NCBI GenBank assembly: GCA_028752905.1
Contig: JAQNBH010000003.1
Location: forward strand, 36,454,472 to 36,518,471
DNA length: 64,000 nt
Source: Cladorhizidae sp. MBARI D1340-BT2
Taxonomy: Eukaryota > Porifera > Demospongiae > Poecilosclerida > Cladorhizidae
Direction: 5' to 3'
The translations under genes were made by a program, and so were the position numbers. The notes beneath the pieces were generated by a model that was not told where the DNA came from, did not search any database, and was given only the letters and a program-made list of their open reading frames with translations. Below are positions 10,400-22,834 of this stretch, in pieces (position 1 is the first letter of the stretch; the number at the start of each line of letters is the position of its first letter).

Positions 10400-13020
10400 C
10401 AACAGGATTGATTGCTTTGCCTCTGCACACAGCTCAACTAGTGGTGGATGTACCTACAATATTACAGGAGGATCAACAGCATGTAAAGTAGGATGATGCT
10501 CGGTGTGAGATACCCAAGCCAACCTCATTGGAGGCACACCACCATCGTGATGTCTGGAGCTGCCATCGTGGCCTTCACTCTGGCCCTCTCCGTATCTTTA
10601 GCTGCTCTCTTCAATATATCCTCCATGGTTTAGGTTCTTTATTTTTCCATTCTCCTTGTTGACATCTGCTATTTCACCTGCCAGCCACTGCACTCAACCA
10701 GTTCTGCTCTGCCTGCCAGTTGCTGCACTCAACCAGTTCTGCTCCACCTGCACTCAACTAGTTCTGCTCCAGAGGCTCTGAAGTTTATTAGTCTCTTTTT
10801 CTAGAGCTTTTTTTTTAAAGAAACATTCTCCTTCGCAAGGTGATCAAGTTCATTCCTCAGCTTGGTTCCAATACCGTTCCAAGGTGATGGTGGTTCTTTA
10901 ACGGCAGGGTCACATCAGAGTATCCATGGTCACTCCCGCATTCTGACTGTTCACTTTCATCAGTAACTTGTTTACCAGTTAGGAAAATTCTATCATTGCC
11001 ACAAACATACAGTCGCTCAGGCCTGTAACTCGTCTCTGCTCCTATGAAATCCGGAGATTTCTGTGTTCCTTTCCCATCTCCACAAGTTTACTGGCAATAA
11101 TGAGCCTCACCTGTGTGTAGGAGCTGTAGTAGGTGATAGTTTCAGAGCTGCTCCCAGTTACTGGAGATGGAACTTTGCAAGTCATCTCGAATGCAAGGGT
11201 AAAACCCTGCCATGTAACTCTTCTGCCATCTTAAACAACATAAAAAAATCTCTCAGAATCTATGTGGTATTAATTCATTGGTTCCCTGGCCTTCAGTATT
11301 GACTGGAACCATTTTACCCAAATAGCTAATTATACAGCTGCTAGCTATATACCTAGCTGTAATTAGTCATTCTTAGACTGGACTACACTAAGTTAGTCTA
11401 CTTTGCCATTATTGACCTCAATAAGTTACTTCTGGGAAGGACCTGGAAAATGTAAAAGACAAGAAGTTTATTTTCATTTATAAATAGCATAGATATCCTT
11501 GCACATGCTCAGTACAACTCATTACAGCATGTTAGGTCTTGTAGAGGGTTACATAATGCTTCAGTTATAAATAGCTCATTGCTTGTTTCATATATATAGC
11601 TACACCTATTATTCCCCTAAACACTGCTCTGTTAAAACTAGCTGTTTATCAAACTTCCCTAACATCCTGTAGTAGTAGCCAAGTATAACATACAAATGGT
11701 GTACCACTGTAGATTCCAATCACGTCTGCAGCATCAAGCTTGCAGAATAATATATGACTCATCATTCAATCCTCCAGGCAACACTCTCTTCTCACAACAA
11801 AACATTGCGCAAATCCAACAATATTGCATCACCATCCATCTCACTTCTATGCATGATCTTGTTGAACATCTCACCCTGTCCACTAGCTCTGAAACTTGAG
11901 AGGTCATCGCTATCCAATCTCATAAATACCTTCTACCTGAAATAAGCTCCTTCCTTTTACCGAGTCACGCCCCAGATTGCCATCTCCAAATAGAGATAAT
12001 GTGTCTGTAGAGCTCCTGAGCATGGTTTGGTGCAGATGTTGAGAGCATGAGGTTGATTTTTTAAGTATAAAGAGCAGGAGGATGTTGATGCATCTGGTAA
12101 GGTAAGGCTGGGCAGAGGATCAGTTCATGTGTTAGGTAAGGTATGGCTATGAAGACTTTGCTCTAAGTAATCACATAAGGTGTAAATGAAAAGAACATTT
12201 ATAGTTGATGCAGGAGGTAAGGCTTAGCTACGAACAGCATGTGATTGTGCATTAGGTAAGGTGAGGCTATGAAGAGCATGCAAATGCATATGTGGTTAAC
12301 AGGTAAGGTGTGGATATGAAAACTTGGTGAGAATACGCAGAGAATTCAGCCGGTTTCTTCCACCAGAAGTTCTAAGTGGTGGAATTATACCCAGTGGACT
12401 TATGAATGCCCAGACCAGCACAAGTTGGTTTCCTACAAAATAGATTTCCGGTAAATTAAAACTGGCAAAGATATTCGTAGTCCGTAACTAAAATTTACAA
12501 CAAAGAACAAATGTTATCAATGATCAATGTTCTAACAATGTTAGCAATATCAAATGTTACTTCACCTTGGCCCCTGAGAATCTAGTTGTCTAGGGGATAT
12601 ATACTTGTCAACAATATCAACTGGGCTACAGACACTTCCAATTTTAAATCATACCCATGGAAAGGGAATGTATCCCAGATTGATTGATTTAGGGGGGGGG
12701 AGGCAATAACATTTTCATTATATCTGTAACGCACACATGTATGTTGTTCGATCAGTTCCATGGGCAGGGTTGTTTGGGACTACCAGAAGTATTACTCGAA
12801 CCTTCGACTCGAGTATCGGGGTCCTTGTTCTCATATAAGGGGATAAGAGTAGTGTAACTTTCAGCTTCACTCTCGGGAGTGAATGGGTCAGAGCTATTCC
12901 ACGAGTCTGGACCAGAGTGAAAAACCCTTACATATGCCTAGGCTAGGTTCGGAATTTTCCTCATCCATATCCAGTTCGTGTGCTTCAGGAGTACAACCAG
13001 TGTCCTTGTCTCTGTCCCAT
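10400..13020. other. Non-coding region with repeat pieces
   Basis: No gene was recognised. There are three degenerate copies of a CACTCAACCAGTTCTGCTC unit at 10675-10770, an LTR-like stretch at 11470-11640 (see the copy at 5985), a degenerate GGTAAGGTAAGGCTATGAAG-type array at 12060-12330 and a short poly-G at about 12693. Confidence 0.5.
12060..12330. repeat. Degenerate tandem repeat, about 60-bp unit
   Basis: Four to five diverged units share GGTAAGG(T/C)(A/G)(A/G)GGCTATGAAGA and CATGTG-like blocks. Divergence indicates an old array. Confidence 0.55.
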
Positions 13021-13024
13021 ACTG

Positions 13025-15765
13025 AATCATAAAAGGTAAAACCCACTTAGGTGGTCGGCCAAGGCTGTGGCATTTTCCTCTGTACCAATAAAAAAAACAG
13101 CTGGGAAGTTAGGAAGGAAGGGCTTGACTCTCGAAAGATGAGTCCTTATCGCTGGAGCCTGAGAGAAGTAAACCTTCACTGCACAGACTGCACAGACTTC
13201 CAGTTCTGTCTGCGACATGACCCTGTATGGGCCATGCCAGGGCCTAGGGTGTTTTCTATTTTTTCCAAGCTCATCTTGAGGAAAATACACGAGGACCCAA
13301 TCTCTGACGCTCAGTGGTGTTGAACAGGATTTCATTCCATGGTCATAATTCTTCATGTATCTTGACTGGGCTTTCAGAATGTGCCAGCTGCTGGCCTGAA
13401 GATAATGCAGTAACATGAGCTTAGACTAAGTAAGAAAGGTCAAATATGCCGCCTATATTGGTGTAGAGCAGTCTATTCCAAACCTGAGAAATAATCGTTA
13501 CACCCACAACAACCCAGGAAGGTACTTGTCCAACTGGTTACCAGACATGGCAGCATACTTTCTGAGAATGGTTTGCAGTGTATGATTGAAATGCTCTACT
13601 ATCCCATCACACTGGGGATACAAAGTTTGTTCAATTTCCTGATCCCTAACATTCGGTAGATATCCCGCAGTAGGTGTGATAACAGGTTGGCTCCTCTATC
13701 TGATAGCAGAGCTTCATGCACTCCCAATATGGCACTACCTCTTCAGCTACCAGTTTGGCAATCCATTTCGCCTTCTGGTCCTCACCATGAATACTTGGTG
13801 CCGCTCAGAGAAGAAATCTTGAAATACAACAACATTCTTGTTGCAGCTTCTGGTCATGATAAATCTATCACATTGACTCCAAAGATTTGGAACACCCTTT
13901 GAACAGGTATGGGATGGAATGGGAGCTTATTGACCCGGCCAGAGGAGTTGACAATTGCACGCTGGGCACAGTGAGCTATAACTTCTCCACACACCTTCTG
14001 CCACCAACAATTACAAACTAGGACCTGCAGATGTTGTCCAGAGAAATGCCCACCCATAGGACCACCATAGTTCTCTTCCATGATGCTCCATCGCAGGTGA
14101 CTGGGAACTGCACACCTCTTCTTGTCTCCTGACTTGGGGTCTAGGAAATATATGACTCCTTCCACCAAAACATAAAGTGGGGCCTGCTGAGCAACATTCT
14201 TGGCTCTCTGCTCATTGCTAGGTAATTGTCCACTAGACAAGTAGATGGACAAACTCTAGAACTTCCGAGTGCTTCCTCTGTTCTGCTGAGAAAGAAATAG
14301 CATCCACTATTGCTGGTTCAGACTCCAGAAACTCTCATAAATCTATGTTGTCTGAGAGATCTGAACAATTCCAACGGTTACCTCAGCTTCCTACGCTGAT
14401 TGCCACACGGGGAGCAGGACAATGCATCCTCATTTCCATTCACCCTGCCAGCTCAGTAAAAGAACTCTAGTTCCTTTACTCTGCTTCCGAAAACCTCCAC
14501 CACCTAGCATGCTTCCCACTTGGATAAGATGTTTCCAAGATGGACTTTACTGCAGAATGGTCGGTATAGACCACAACATGGTGCCCCCTACTGATTGACA
14601 TGGGAATGTTTCACAGCCCAAACAACTGCCAGTGTTTTTATCTTCTCTTGTACAGATAGAGCCCAACTTGCATAGGGAACTGGATAAAGAAGTTCGTCTT
14701 CTTGTATCTGAGAAAGTACCACCCCAAGGCCTATGACACTTGCATCTGTCTCAAGACAAACCCTGTCAAAATTTGGTAAGTTAGTTCTGGGGCCTCTGTT
14801 AGTAATTTCTTCAACTTGACTATTAGTAATTTCTTCAGCTTGGCAAAATCAAGGATGTTGACCAGTTGAACACTGCTCCCTTCTGTGTTAAAGGGGAGAG
14901 ATTGAGCAGTCTTGGCAAGATTCTGCACAAAATGTCTCTAGTAGAAACAATTCCGAGAAACTGATGGATTTTCTTCACAGACTGAGGCACTGAGTAGTCC
15001 TTCACTGCCACTAGCTTAGGGTTAGGAGAGATGCCTTTGTGTATAATAACAAAGTGTCCCAAGTACTCAAACAGTTGGCATAAAAAGTGGCATTTGGATG
15101 GCTTCAGCTTGAGTCTAGCTTCCAGTAGTCATATAACTTGAAGGTTTTTGTATATAGTGTACGAGATCTAATCTGCCTTCTTCAGACATAACTTCATGAG
15201 ATGTACAACAGTACCTACTTTCTTGAAAAGTTCAGCATCCATTATCGTAATATCAGCCACACTATCGACAATACCCTCAGCAGGCTCTCCTTGGACGTTA
15301 ACAAAGGCTCTGTGGCTTACTGCCTTTATCTTCCGTGGAGTGTGTACACTTGCCCTCATCAGAATCCAAATATGGATGTGGATCTAACCAGGTTGAGGTC
15401 TCCATCTGCATAAATTTAACCATCTTAGCCCCCAGGGTCCTCCCACTTTGGCCATTGCGAACTGTTCTCTCTTTCTTAGAAACCTTACAGGAAGAGGTTT
15501 CCCCCCGTCTATACCCAATAAATTCCATTCCAAAAGTGTTGTTGCAGTAGACACTCATCTCCAGAGCAGCCAATCCATGATATAGTGCGACCCAGGGTTG
15601 CAAGCCAATCGTCAAAATGAGCCAATGCATCTTCTCAAGTGTAAGCATGCACTGGTGGTTTCCTTGCCATGCTGAGGAGTCCCGGCTGCTTTGGAGGCAA
15701 GGAGGGTGTGGGTACAAGTGGTAGAGCCAGTGACTACCAAGAGTGGGGTGTAAAGTTGGTGGCAT
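13025..15765 (-). pseudogene. Decayed Ty3/gypsy retrotransposon copy B (pol)
   Basis: Read on the - strand, the fragments are a gag/protease-like part (15765-15168, with VNVQGEPAEGIVDSVADI, a protease site whose DSGAD is changed to DSVAD), RT/RNase H pieces (15062-14731), the integrase zinc-binding start (14252-13854, PMGGHFSGQHL) and the integrase C-terminal part (13416-13027, DWVLVYFPQDELGKNRK). The frame GRPPKWVLPF after the integrase at about 13055-13025 matches the tail seen in related animal elements. WVLVYFPQ is shared with copy A in the same orientation, so both are one family. Stops and frameshifts are numerous. Confidence 0.8.
13854..14252 (-). pseudogene. Integrase N-terminal fragment of copy B
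   Basis: One open frame contains the H2C2 zinc-binding region (GGHFSGQHL for the His part, the Cys part only partly kept) and ends in FGVNVIDLS, equivalent to the start of the DDE core around the first Asp. It is a piece of a dead element. Confidence 0.65.
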
Positions 15766-16855
15766 TGTGGCTGAAACTCACAGATGGGATTGACATTGCA
15801 CCTACCATCCCAGAAGCACTGATGGATATCAGAACTGGGATGCTAAGTTGCCACACTGTGTGGTCAGCAACTACAGGATATGCACACAAATACAGTTTAA
15901 AATAAGTTGGTTTGTATACGACGTAATGGGTAATCCATGGACTATTGGCCCAAAATCCAGCCTATGTTTTTCACCTGGTTGAGTTATCCCTAGTCTCTTA
16001 GTCCCACATTAGTGGGTCCTCTGAACGAGTTTCCACAAGCAAAGAAACACAGACAGAGAGGATGTCTCTCAGGTTCTTAGGTCACCCGAATGCAACCAGT
16101 GAGGAATTGGGTATGACCTATTTCAGACCTGGAAGAGCTGTGGAGAACTGGACAGACCAACAGACCAGCGCTGAGAGGAATATTAAACATTAATGTAGCA
16201 CCCACCAATAGAGTTCTGCTCCCCTAGGATAGACTATTGCCATTATGTTATTTTCTCATTCCACTCACGTACCTATATTTTTTTGATGAGAAATTCAGTC
16301 CAATACTAGAAAGACATTATGCACGTATACTCTTGTGCTGTGGCCAGTGGGCAAGTGCCTGAATATAATGTGCACATACCCTTTTCCAAAGCCTTTGCTA
16401 TAAGTATTGAGTTCTGGCATAATCAAACACTTTCAGTGTGCTCAGCTGAGGTGGCCTGGACTTCATGTGGTCCTTTCTTCTGGGGCTGTTTTGCATTGCT
16501 CTTGCTGGAGTGGGTGCACTGGTGGCCTACAGCAGGTGGAGAGTGAGACACAGCCTCCATTCTGCCAACTCAAAGAAGCTGCACTAACAGGGCCAACATT
16601 AACCTCCCCCCACTTCCCACACATGAGGGTCAGTCCAAAACTAAAGCATTTAGGCAAATTTCTAACAGCAGCACCTCCAGATGTCACCTCACTCACCATG
16701 GATGTCTGCACATTCTACCTTAATACCACACCAGGCGGTAGGTTCCAAAACACTAGACAACTATGATACTCACTTTCCTGATGAGTACATGGCTATATAG
16801 GAACACTAGAAAGCTATGTGGACATAAATAATAGTTACTCGTGCGTTAAACATAT

Positions 16856-16990
16856 TCACACATTACAATTACCTTCTCAATAATCAGCTTGAAATTGTAT
16901 TCTTTTGATGTTTTGACTAGATGCTAAACGTCGAAAGAATACAATTTCGAGTTGATTATTGTGTAATGTCAACTGAGAGGTTCATTGAGT
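16856..16990. mobile_element. Foldback MITE copy 1
   Basis: The left arm CAATTACCTTCTCAATAATC is mirrored by the right arm with GTTGATTATTGTG. The right end carries GTCAACTGAGAGGTTCATTG, the terminal sequence common to the family. The central loop contains GACTAGATGCT. It is compact, with nearly nothing between the arms. Confidence 0.75.
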
Positions 16991-17539
16991 ATTCACACAT
17001 GTGGAACAGCCACGTGCACAAAATTTTCATCCACCTTTGTCTCCATCTTTATGGCATGCATATGCATTGAGGAAGAGTTCTTAACTAATGCAACTAAACA
17101 ATCACTTTCCTAGAAGAGATGCCAGGATGTCAGCTTTCAAATCTAGACATGATATTAATGAAATTAAAAGAATTCTAAACCAAGCTAAGCACACATCTTC
17201 ACCAACTAAAAGTCACATTCAACCAGCATGATGGCAACTTGATAGACTTTCTGGATGCAACCGTCTCCAACAGATTTGGAACAACATGTACATTAAGCAT
17301 TAATGAGGCATTTAAGCACATTATAGTCATATTCCTGTACACCTCACACTCTTGGCATTGTAAACACATGTCCGCGGTAAAATGAAAGGTGGCACATAAG
17401 CATCCTTAGACTAGCAACAGAAGCACACCAGCACAAAGTTTGAGGTCAGAAAATACCCAACTTATATGGTAAGTATTTAATCAAGTCCCTTGTATACTCA
17501 GGCCCAGATATCTGCAAGATAATAAATAGAAGACACAAC

Positions 17540-17705
17540 TCACCCCAACATTCTCCCATCCTCCAAGTATTGCATGCTAAATCTCCCCAACTTTTCCCAA
17601 TCCTCCCAAGTCTTGCACACCAACTCTCCCTAACCCGTATCCCTTCCTCCAAGTCATGCATGCAACTCTCCAAGCCTTCTCCCGCCTCCAAGTCATGCAT
17701 GCCTT
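17540..17705. repeat. Minisatellite, about 45-bp unit
   Basis: Four diverged units share TCCTCCAAGT(C/A)(A/T)TGCATGC and CAACTCTCC blocks. The 84-codon antisense frame across it is a repeat by-product. Confidence 0.6.
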
Positions 17706-19184
17706 CTTCTATTCAAGCCAGATTCTTGTACTGTGCATAAGAAGCTACAGGGATATGACAACAGAAACAACCTAAGAGAACACCCCATGAACTATCTTCC
17801 TCACTCCCACCCAACCCGTACTAAGAGTAGATTTGTAAAAACTCATTAGCCAGTCCCAAAATAGGATTTAGGCAAGTGATATTTTTTTTAACCAAGAATT
17901 TTTAAAAGGCAAATTGTCAAACATTCAATGGAATGTTCTGGAAACTTCTGAGATTACCAAGTTTGAGAGACTTGACTGCATAACATTATTCTGTATATAA
18001 TTGCCAGGAACATATATGAAAGCACTAGTCATACGGTTAATACGGTTAATATTAACACACAGTCTCTGAGAATTCATACGGTTAATATTAACACACAGTC
18101 TCTGAGAATGACCTATACCAACACCAAATTATAATCAACAAATTGGAAAATTAATATTCATAAACACCACTTACCTACCACATCAGTTGCAGTATAACAG
18201 GATGCCTGAGCTACACACAAAATAAGTTTGAGGTGCTGACCTTGGAGAGAGCTTCGGCAAGCGTCAATTGAATGACCTCAACCATTTTGCCTGTCATACA
18301 CCCAATAATGTCTCTTCATCCTCATATAATACGCCTTTTTAAAGTCAATAAAAAGCTTTATCATTTGTTAAAAATGACATTTATAAGGTGTGAGTGTGCG
18401 AAAAAAGTTGCGGTCTTACGAAACAACATTTTTAATGGACTTTTGAAAACAACATTTTAACATGTTTGACCTTTGTCCCCCTCCCCAATTATTTTGAGCA
18501 TTTTTTCAACATAGTGGATAGCACAAACCAAAGTTCATAATTAGTTGAAATCACTGCCTAAATGGTTTCCTCCGCCATTACCTTAAAAAAGCATGACACG
18601 CTTTGATTCCTCTGCTGAGATAGCAAACTGGCAGACCAAAAAATTATAATATTCATCTTCAAGGATTAGGGCTGTTCGATTGTTTCTCTGTTTTACCACA
18701 TGCATGACTTGAGTACAATCATCAAAACTTTAGTACCAGAAGACTCTGCATGTTCCCATGCACCGTAGCAATAAATCAGATACACATTCCAGAAAAGAGG
18801 TGTGGGCAAGCCTTTTCGATTATCATGCAACCAAGTTAACTCCTGCGCTGTTTTATTACTTGAATTTAATAAAGAGATTATCATTCTCGAAAACACAACT
18901 CAAGCTATACTACGAGTAAGCCCCCCAAATATAGCTGACAATCTCAATTGCATCACGTATGGCCACTTCCAGAGCTTCTGTTTCTGGAAGTCCATCTCCT
19001 GAGAATAGCAGTACAGACACTCATGTTCACTAGGAGCCACTCAACCCTTTGCTTTTGAAACAGGCAGTACAACTGGATAGATTTCTCTGCTAGGTAGCAA
19101 TAAGTAGCTTTTGTTTACTACCTTGACCAAGTCCTTGAAGGAGAGTGCAGCTGATACAGCATGGGAACAGTCAACAATAGCAAC

Positions 19185-19275
19185 AAGACATTACAATGAC
19201 CTTCTCAATAATAAACTTGAATTTAACTCTCTCAACATTTCGACCAGATGCTCTATCCTTCATCAGGAATCATGG
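19185..19275. mobile_element. Foldback MITE copy 2 (left half)
   Basis: It contains ACAATGACCTTCTCAATAAT, ACATTTCGACCAGATGCTCT and CCTTCATCAGGAAT in the family order. The opposite arm is absent, so this is a half copy. Confidence 0.7.
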
Positions 19276-19379
19276 CACGTGCTGAGATGTAGTAAACTAA
19301 AGCAATTAACAAGCAGTAATGAATGCAAGGCATTGAATGACGTGCAAAGGTGTGATGGGGAGATTGACAGAGAAAAAAC

Positions 19380-19560
19380 ATTATTTAAGTTTGAAATCCT
19401 AGTATTGATAGATTGCATTGCTCTAGCCATTGTCCTAGCCTTAACAAAGCTGAAGGCTTAATTACAGTATCTGTACATTATTGATGTCATCATGATCTTG
19501 TAATGGATTGTGATAGCCAAGAATTCTATGTATTTATGTGTTCCTTAGCTATTCCGAGCT
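19380..19560. repeat. Dispersed repeat shared with 33760-33920
   Basis: Blocks GAAATCCTAGTATT, TTGCTCTAGCCA, TACATTATTG(A/G)TGTCATCAT and GATTGTG occur in the same order near 33775-33870. There is no coding signal; it is an unclassified dispersed repeat. Confidence 0.55.
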
Positions 19561-19900
19561 GAAGGTTGAAAACCCCGATTCTTACAAACTTATCGGATGG
19601 AAAATTCTGAAACAGAAATGAGCATGTTGAAGTATGGCTATGAGAGGAGTTTTGTAGGAATACTTGGAAGCAGCTTCCCTGGACTTCGTCTCTGTTGTGT
19701 CCTGGTTGAATTGACTCCTGGTGTGTCCTCTATCTGCTCGCCACCGCTCCTACCTGCTCGCCACCGCTCTCTACCTGCCACACTGCTCTCTATCTGCTCG
19801 CCACACCGCTCTCTATCTGCTCGCCACTTGCTCATTACTTGTGGCCTTAGCCATCCACATCCTGACTCCTTAGCATCCGATCTCTAAGTGCCTCAGCAGT

Positions 19901-20488
19901 ATGGAAACTATGGAGGAGATGAGGAAATTGTTGGATGAGAAGGAGCGCGAGAGAGAGTTGAAGGAGCGTGAGAGAGAGTCGAAGGACCGTGAGAGAGAGT
20001 CGAAGGAGCGTGAGAGAGAGTCGAAGGAGCGTAAGAGAGAGTCGAAGGAGCGTGAGAGAGAGTCGAAGGAGCGTGAGAGAGAGTCGAAGGAGCGTGAGAA
20101 GGAGTCGAAGGAGCGTGAGAAGGAGCGTGAGAGAGAGTCGAAGGAGCGTGAGAAGGAGCGTGAGAGAGAGTCGAAGGAGCGTGAGAAGGAGTCGAAGGAG
20201 CGTGAGAAGGACCGTGAGAGAGAGTCGAAGGAGCGTGAGAAGGAGCGTGAGAGAGAGTTCAAGGTGCAGCTGGAGATGTGTTGCGGAAGTTGCGGAAGAG
20301 AAAACGACAAAATGAGTCAGATGATGAGTCATATGATGATGATGATGATGCTGGCACCTCTGGAATCAAGATCTCCGTTGATGATAGTGACCGTGATGAT
20401 GTCGATGTTATCCATGAAGATGAAGGGGGTGATAAAATTGTCTGTAGAGTTGTCGTTCTTTGAATCAATCCCTTCTTTTCATTCATAA
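19901..20488 (+). CDS. Hypothetical Glu/Arg/Lys repeat protein
   Basis: A 195-codon frame starts METMEEMRKLLDEKER and is dominated by a heptad-length unit ERERESK or EREKESK encoded by 21-bp repeats. Such a charged helix could form a long single helix or coiled coil. The end of this frame turns Met-rich, whereas the overlapping +1-shifted frame from about 20259 gives a more protein-like acidic tail, which suggests an indel or a missed splice. It lies between two MITE copies. No family was recognised, and it may be only a minisatellite. Confidence 0.3.
   Translation: METMEEMRKLLDEKERERELKERERESKDRERESKERERESKERKRESKERERESKERERESKEREKESKEREKERERESKEREKERERESKEREKESKEREKDRERESKEREKEREREFKVQLEMCCGSCGRENDKMSQMMSHMMMMMMLAPLESRSPLMIVTVMMSMLSMKMKGVIKLSVELSFFESIPSFHS
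19950..20262. repeat. 21-bp minisatellite, GAGAGAGAGTCGAAGGAGCGT type
   Basis: About 14 units of 21 bp are mixed with 12-bp short units (GAGAAGGAGCGT). The unit is open in two + frames and two - frames, which explains the long antisense Leu-rich frames. Confidence 0.9.
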
Positions 20489-20766
20489 ACATGCCAAAGA
20501 CGATGAAGGGGGTGTACCACACCAAAAATCAAATTCTATATTTTCTGAAAAAAACAGGGGAAAAAGCCCTCCCCAAACTTCCAACCGGCGTGTTTGATAG
20601 TTTGGTTTGTTGCCAACTCGAAATGAAAAATGAACCGGTTTTATTGTTTCACTACAAGAAACAGGAACAATGCAGTGATGTAAAAGGTGACCATCATCGT
20701 GGTTTAGAACCCACGCCTACTTACGTAGACTCTAAGAGAGCGCTCATCAGACAGTACTTTCTGTGA
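20278..20766 (+). CDS. Two in-line frames of unknown product
   Basis: The first frame (20278-20463) encodes a basic start LRKLRKRKRQ and then an acidic SDDESYDDDDDAG-rich stretch. After a stop, the second (20491-20766, same frame) begins MPKTMKGVYHTKNQILYFLKK and has mixed, protein-like composition with few low-complexity runs. They could be parts of one broken gene together with the Glu/Arg repeat frame before them. No known family is recognised. Confidence 0.25.
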
Positions 20767-20914
20767 GAATTCTGAAATCTCACAGTACTAAATGAAGGAC
20801 ATACAGAAGCTGACAAGAACTTGCTAGAGTGAGAGTTTGCACTCTTGATTTTGTTTAGTTAGTGACTCGTCACAGAGTTGGACGGCAAAACTTGGTATTG
20901 CCATGAAAAAAGAT

Positions 20915-21165
20915 TACAATGACTTTCTCAATAATCAACTTGAAATTTCACAATAACCTTCTCAATAATCTACTTGAAATGTTTTCTCTCTCGACATTTT
21001 GACTAGATGCTCAGACTTCATCAGGAATAATTTATTCCTGATGAAGGCTGAGCATCTAATTGAAACATTGAGAGAATACAATTTGAAGTTGATTATTGAG
21101 AAGGTTATTATAATGTTATTATGTCAACTGAGAGTTCATTGAGAACTTGAAATTTACTCTAGGCA
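20915..21165. mobile_element. Foldback MITE copy 3 (complete)
   Basis: A clear foldback: CTCTCGACATTTTGACTAGA and GACTTCATCAGGAATAA on the left are answered by TTATTCCTGATGAAGGCTGA and CATTGAGAGAATACAATTTG on the right. The right end is TTATGTCAACTGAGAGTTCA. An extra partial left arm (20915-20950) precedes it. Confidence 0.85.
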
Positions 21166-21169
21166 TTTC

Positions 21170-22830
21170 AGCTAGATGCTCTAGGGTTTAAAAAAAGAAA
21201 GAAAGTGAACAGGGCAGTCCACATGAATATAACTGGCTGTGGTCATGGATACAGCTTAGTCTCCCTTTTTAATAATCCACTATTAATAAAACATTTTCTT
21301 TCTTAATAATAAAAGTTCAGCCTATCATCACATTATTCTATTAATTGTCTCTGCCACCACAGTGAATTGCTTTGTCCTTTGATTGTAATTCCTGTACTGC
21401 TCCCACAATCTGAAACAGCATATCTTCCACCAAATGATTTGTGCAACATGAAATAATCCCAACAGTCGGCCATCTCATACAACAGAAACACCAGCATTTG
21501 CCATTATTTGGATGTACTAACATTAAGAATTCTAATATAGCAGTTCCACAATAATATGTGAGTTGCTAGTTAATCATGTATAATGTCCAATGATGTTGCA
21601 TGCACTTCCATAGGATCTTTGTCATAATTGCTCCGCAAATATTTCATGTAAGATCTGCAGATTAAAATTAAGTACAATTGCATTAAATATGCAGTAACTA
21701 AAATATGGTTATTACAAAAATTAGTATGAAATTACAGTAAAAGCTTGCTGTTTGTCACATATGCTTAATCAAAATCAACTGGTAGCTAACAATGACTTCC
21801 ACCAAAGTGGCTGTGTATAACATGAACATATTAGCTACTAAGTCTAGAGGGACATCCTTCAATAGCTAGCTTTATTTTTCAAACTTCATTGCAAATGATA
21901 GTGGAAGTGGCAAGTTTCATTTGATGCAGGTGCCCACTGATCTGATTTTCAAAGTGAAGCTATAACACCGATATGCACTGAATATACTTTACAGTGTATG
22001 TAACAGGATCTGAGAAAAGGCTGTAACTATGCCCCACCCACCCTCATTATGTGATAGAATTGAAGTCTAAATAGACTGGAACTTGAATCATGCCTTGACC
22101 TGGAATTGTTCCAAACTTATATCCTTTTTCATTCCATTTATCAACTACACCCTGAAATGGACAAAAAAATGCTTCCATTTTAACAGAAGCAACAGTAGAC
22201 ATTAGGTATTGAAAGATCTACATGCCATGTGCACAAACAACTTTAACTGCATGCATCTAATTTCTTGTAATGAATGTTAACTGCATGCATCTTGTAATGA
22301 ATGTTAACAACCTTAACTGCATTCATCTTTTGATGAATGTTACCAAACTCAACAAGGGAGGAGTAGAACATTCTTGTGGGTTTAAAATAAAGTTATAATA
22401 ACTATTTATTACTTCATTCATTTTCAAAGATTTTGGTCTCAAAAGGTAGCCCATTCGGTGTGCTTTCCAATGATGTTACAATAGTGGTGTTGAAATAAAC
22501 TACGGCTGAAATATGAGCAAAACCACAATGGAAATTCTTAAACACTTTGCATCCCAACCATAGGTCTTCAACATTTATCATTAATGGTGATATCAGAGTA
22601 CCTACAGATACAACTTATGAATTATAATTTTTTAATAAATTTATTTCCCCCATTATCCCAATTTCATTTTTTTGTGGTCAGGTGGTGACAGAAAATGACT
22701 GGTTTGGAAAAGTGAAAATTCAAATACAAGAACTATATAAAAATTATGAAAAATTGCCTGCCTTATGTGATGTCAAGTGATGTCAATACATGAAAATTAC
22801 ACTCTTGTGATAAATCAGTTTGAAAAGTAG
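21170..22830. other. AT-rich non-coding region
   Basis: No gene was recognised. A short array of three units with ACTGCATGCATCTTGTAATG-like sequence lies at 22240-22345. Confidence 0.5.
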
Positions 22831-22834
22831 AAAA

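Larger units (their letters stand above)
6155..10400 (-). pseudogene. Decayed Ty3/gypsy retrotransposon copy A (gag-pol)
   Basis: Read on the - strand from 10.4 to 6.15 kb, the pieces come in gag-pol order. They are a gag-like segment (10369-10240 and 9950-9570), a zinc knuckle CGHSGHLFHDC whose first Cys is Tyr (about 9520), RT N-terminal sequence with RPSSSPW (about 8630), RT with PFG (about 8365), RNase H (7914-7702, LEADASITGIGTVLSQ), integrase core remnant (6715-6488) and the integrase C-terminal part WVLVYFPQ (6400-6160). Frames change many times and stops are common, so the copy is dead. An MITE interrupts gag at 9968-10229. Confidence 0.8.
15770..19100. other. Non-coding region with a MITE and a minisatellite
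   Basis: No convincing gene was seen. ORFs of 60-120 codons here lack domain signals. The region holds a foldback MITE (16856-16990), a tandem array at 17540-17705 and a 47-bp direct duplication at about 18035-18110. Confidence 0.5.

Noticed and set aside
19847..20332. Antisense Leu/Ser-rich frames (LSLTLLRL type)
   Set aside because: By-product of the 21-bp repeat unit, which lacks stops in several frames.
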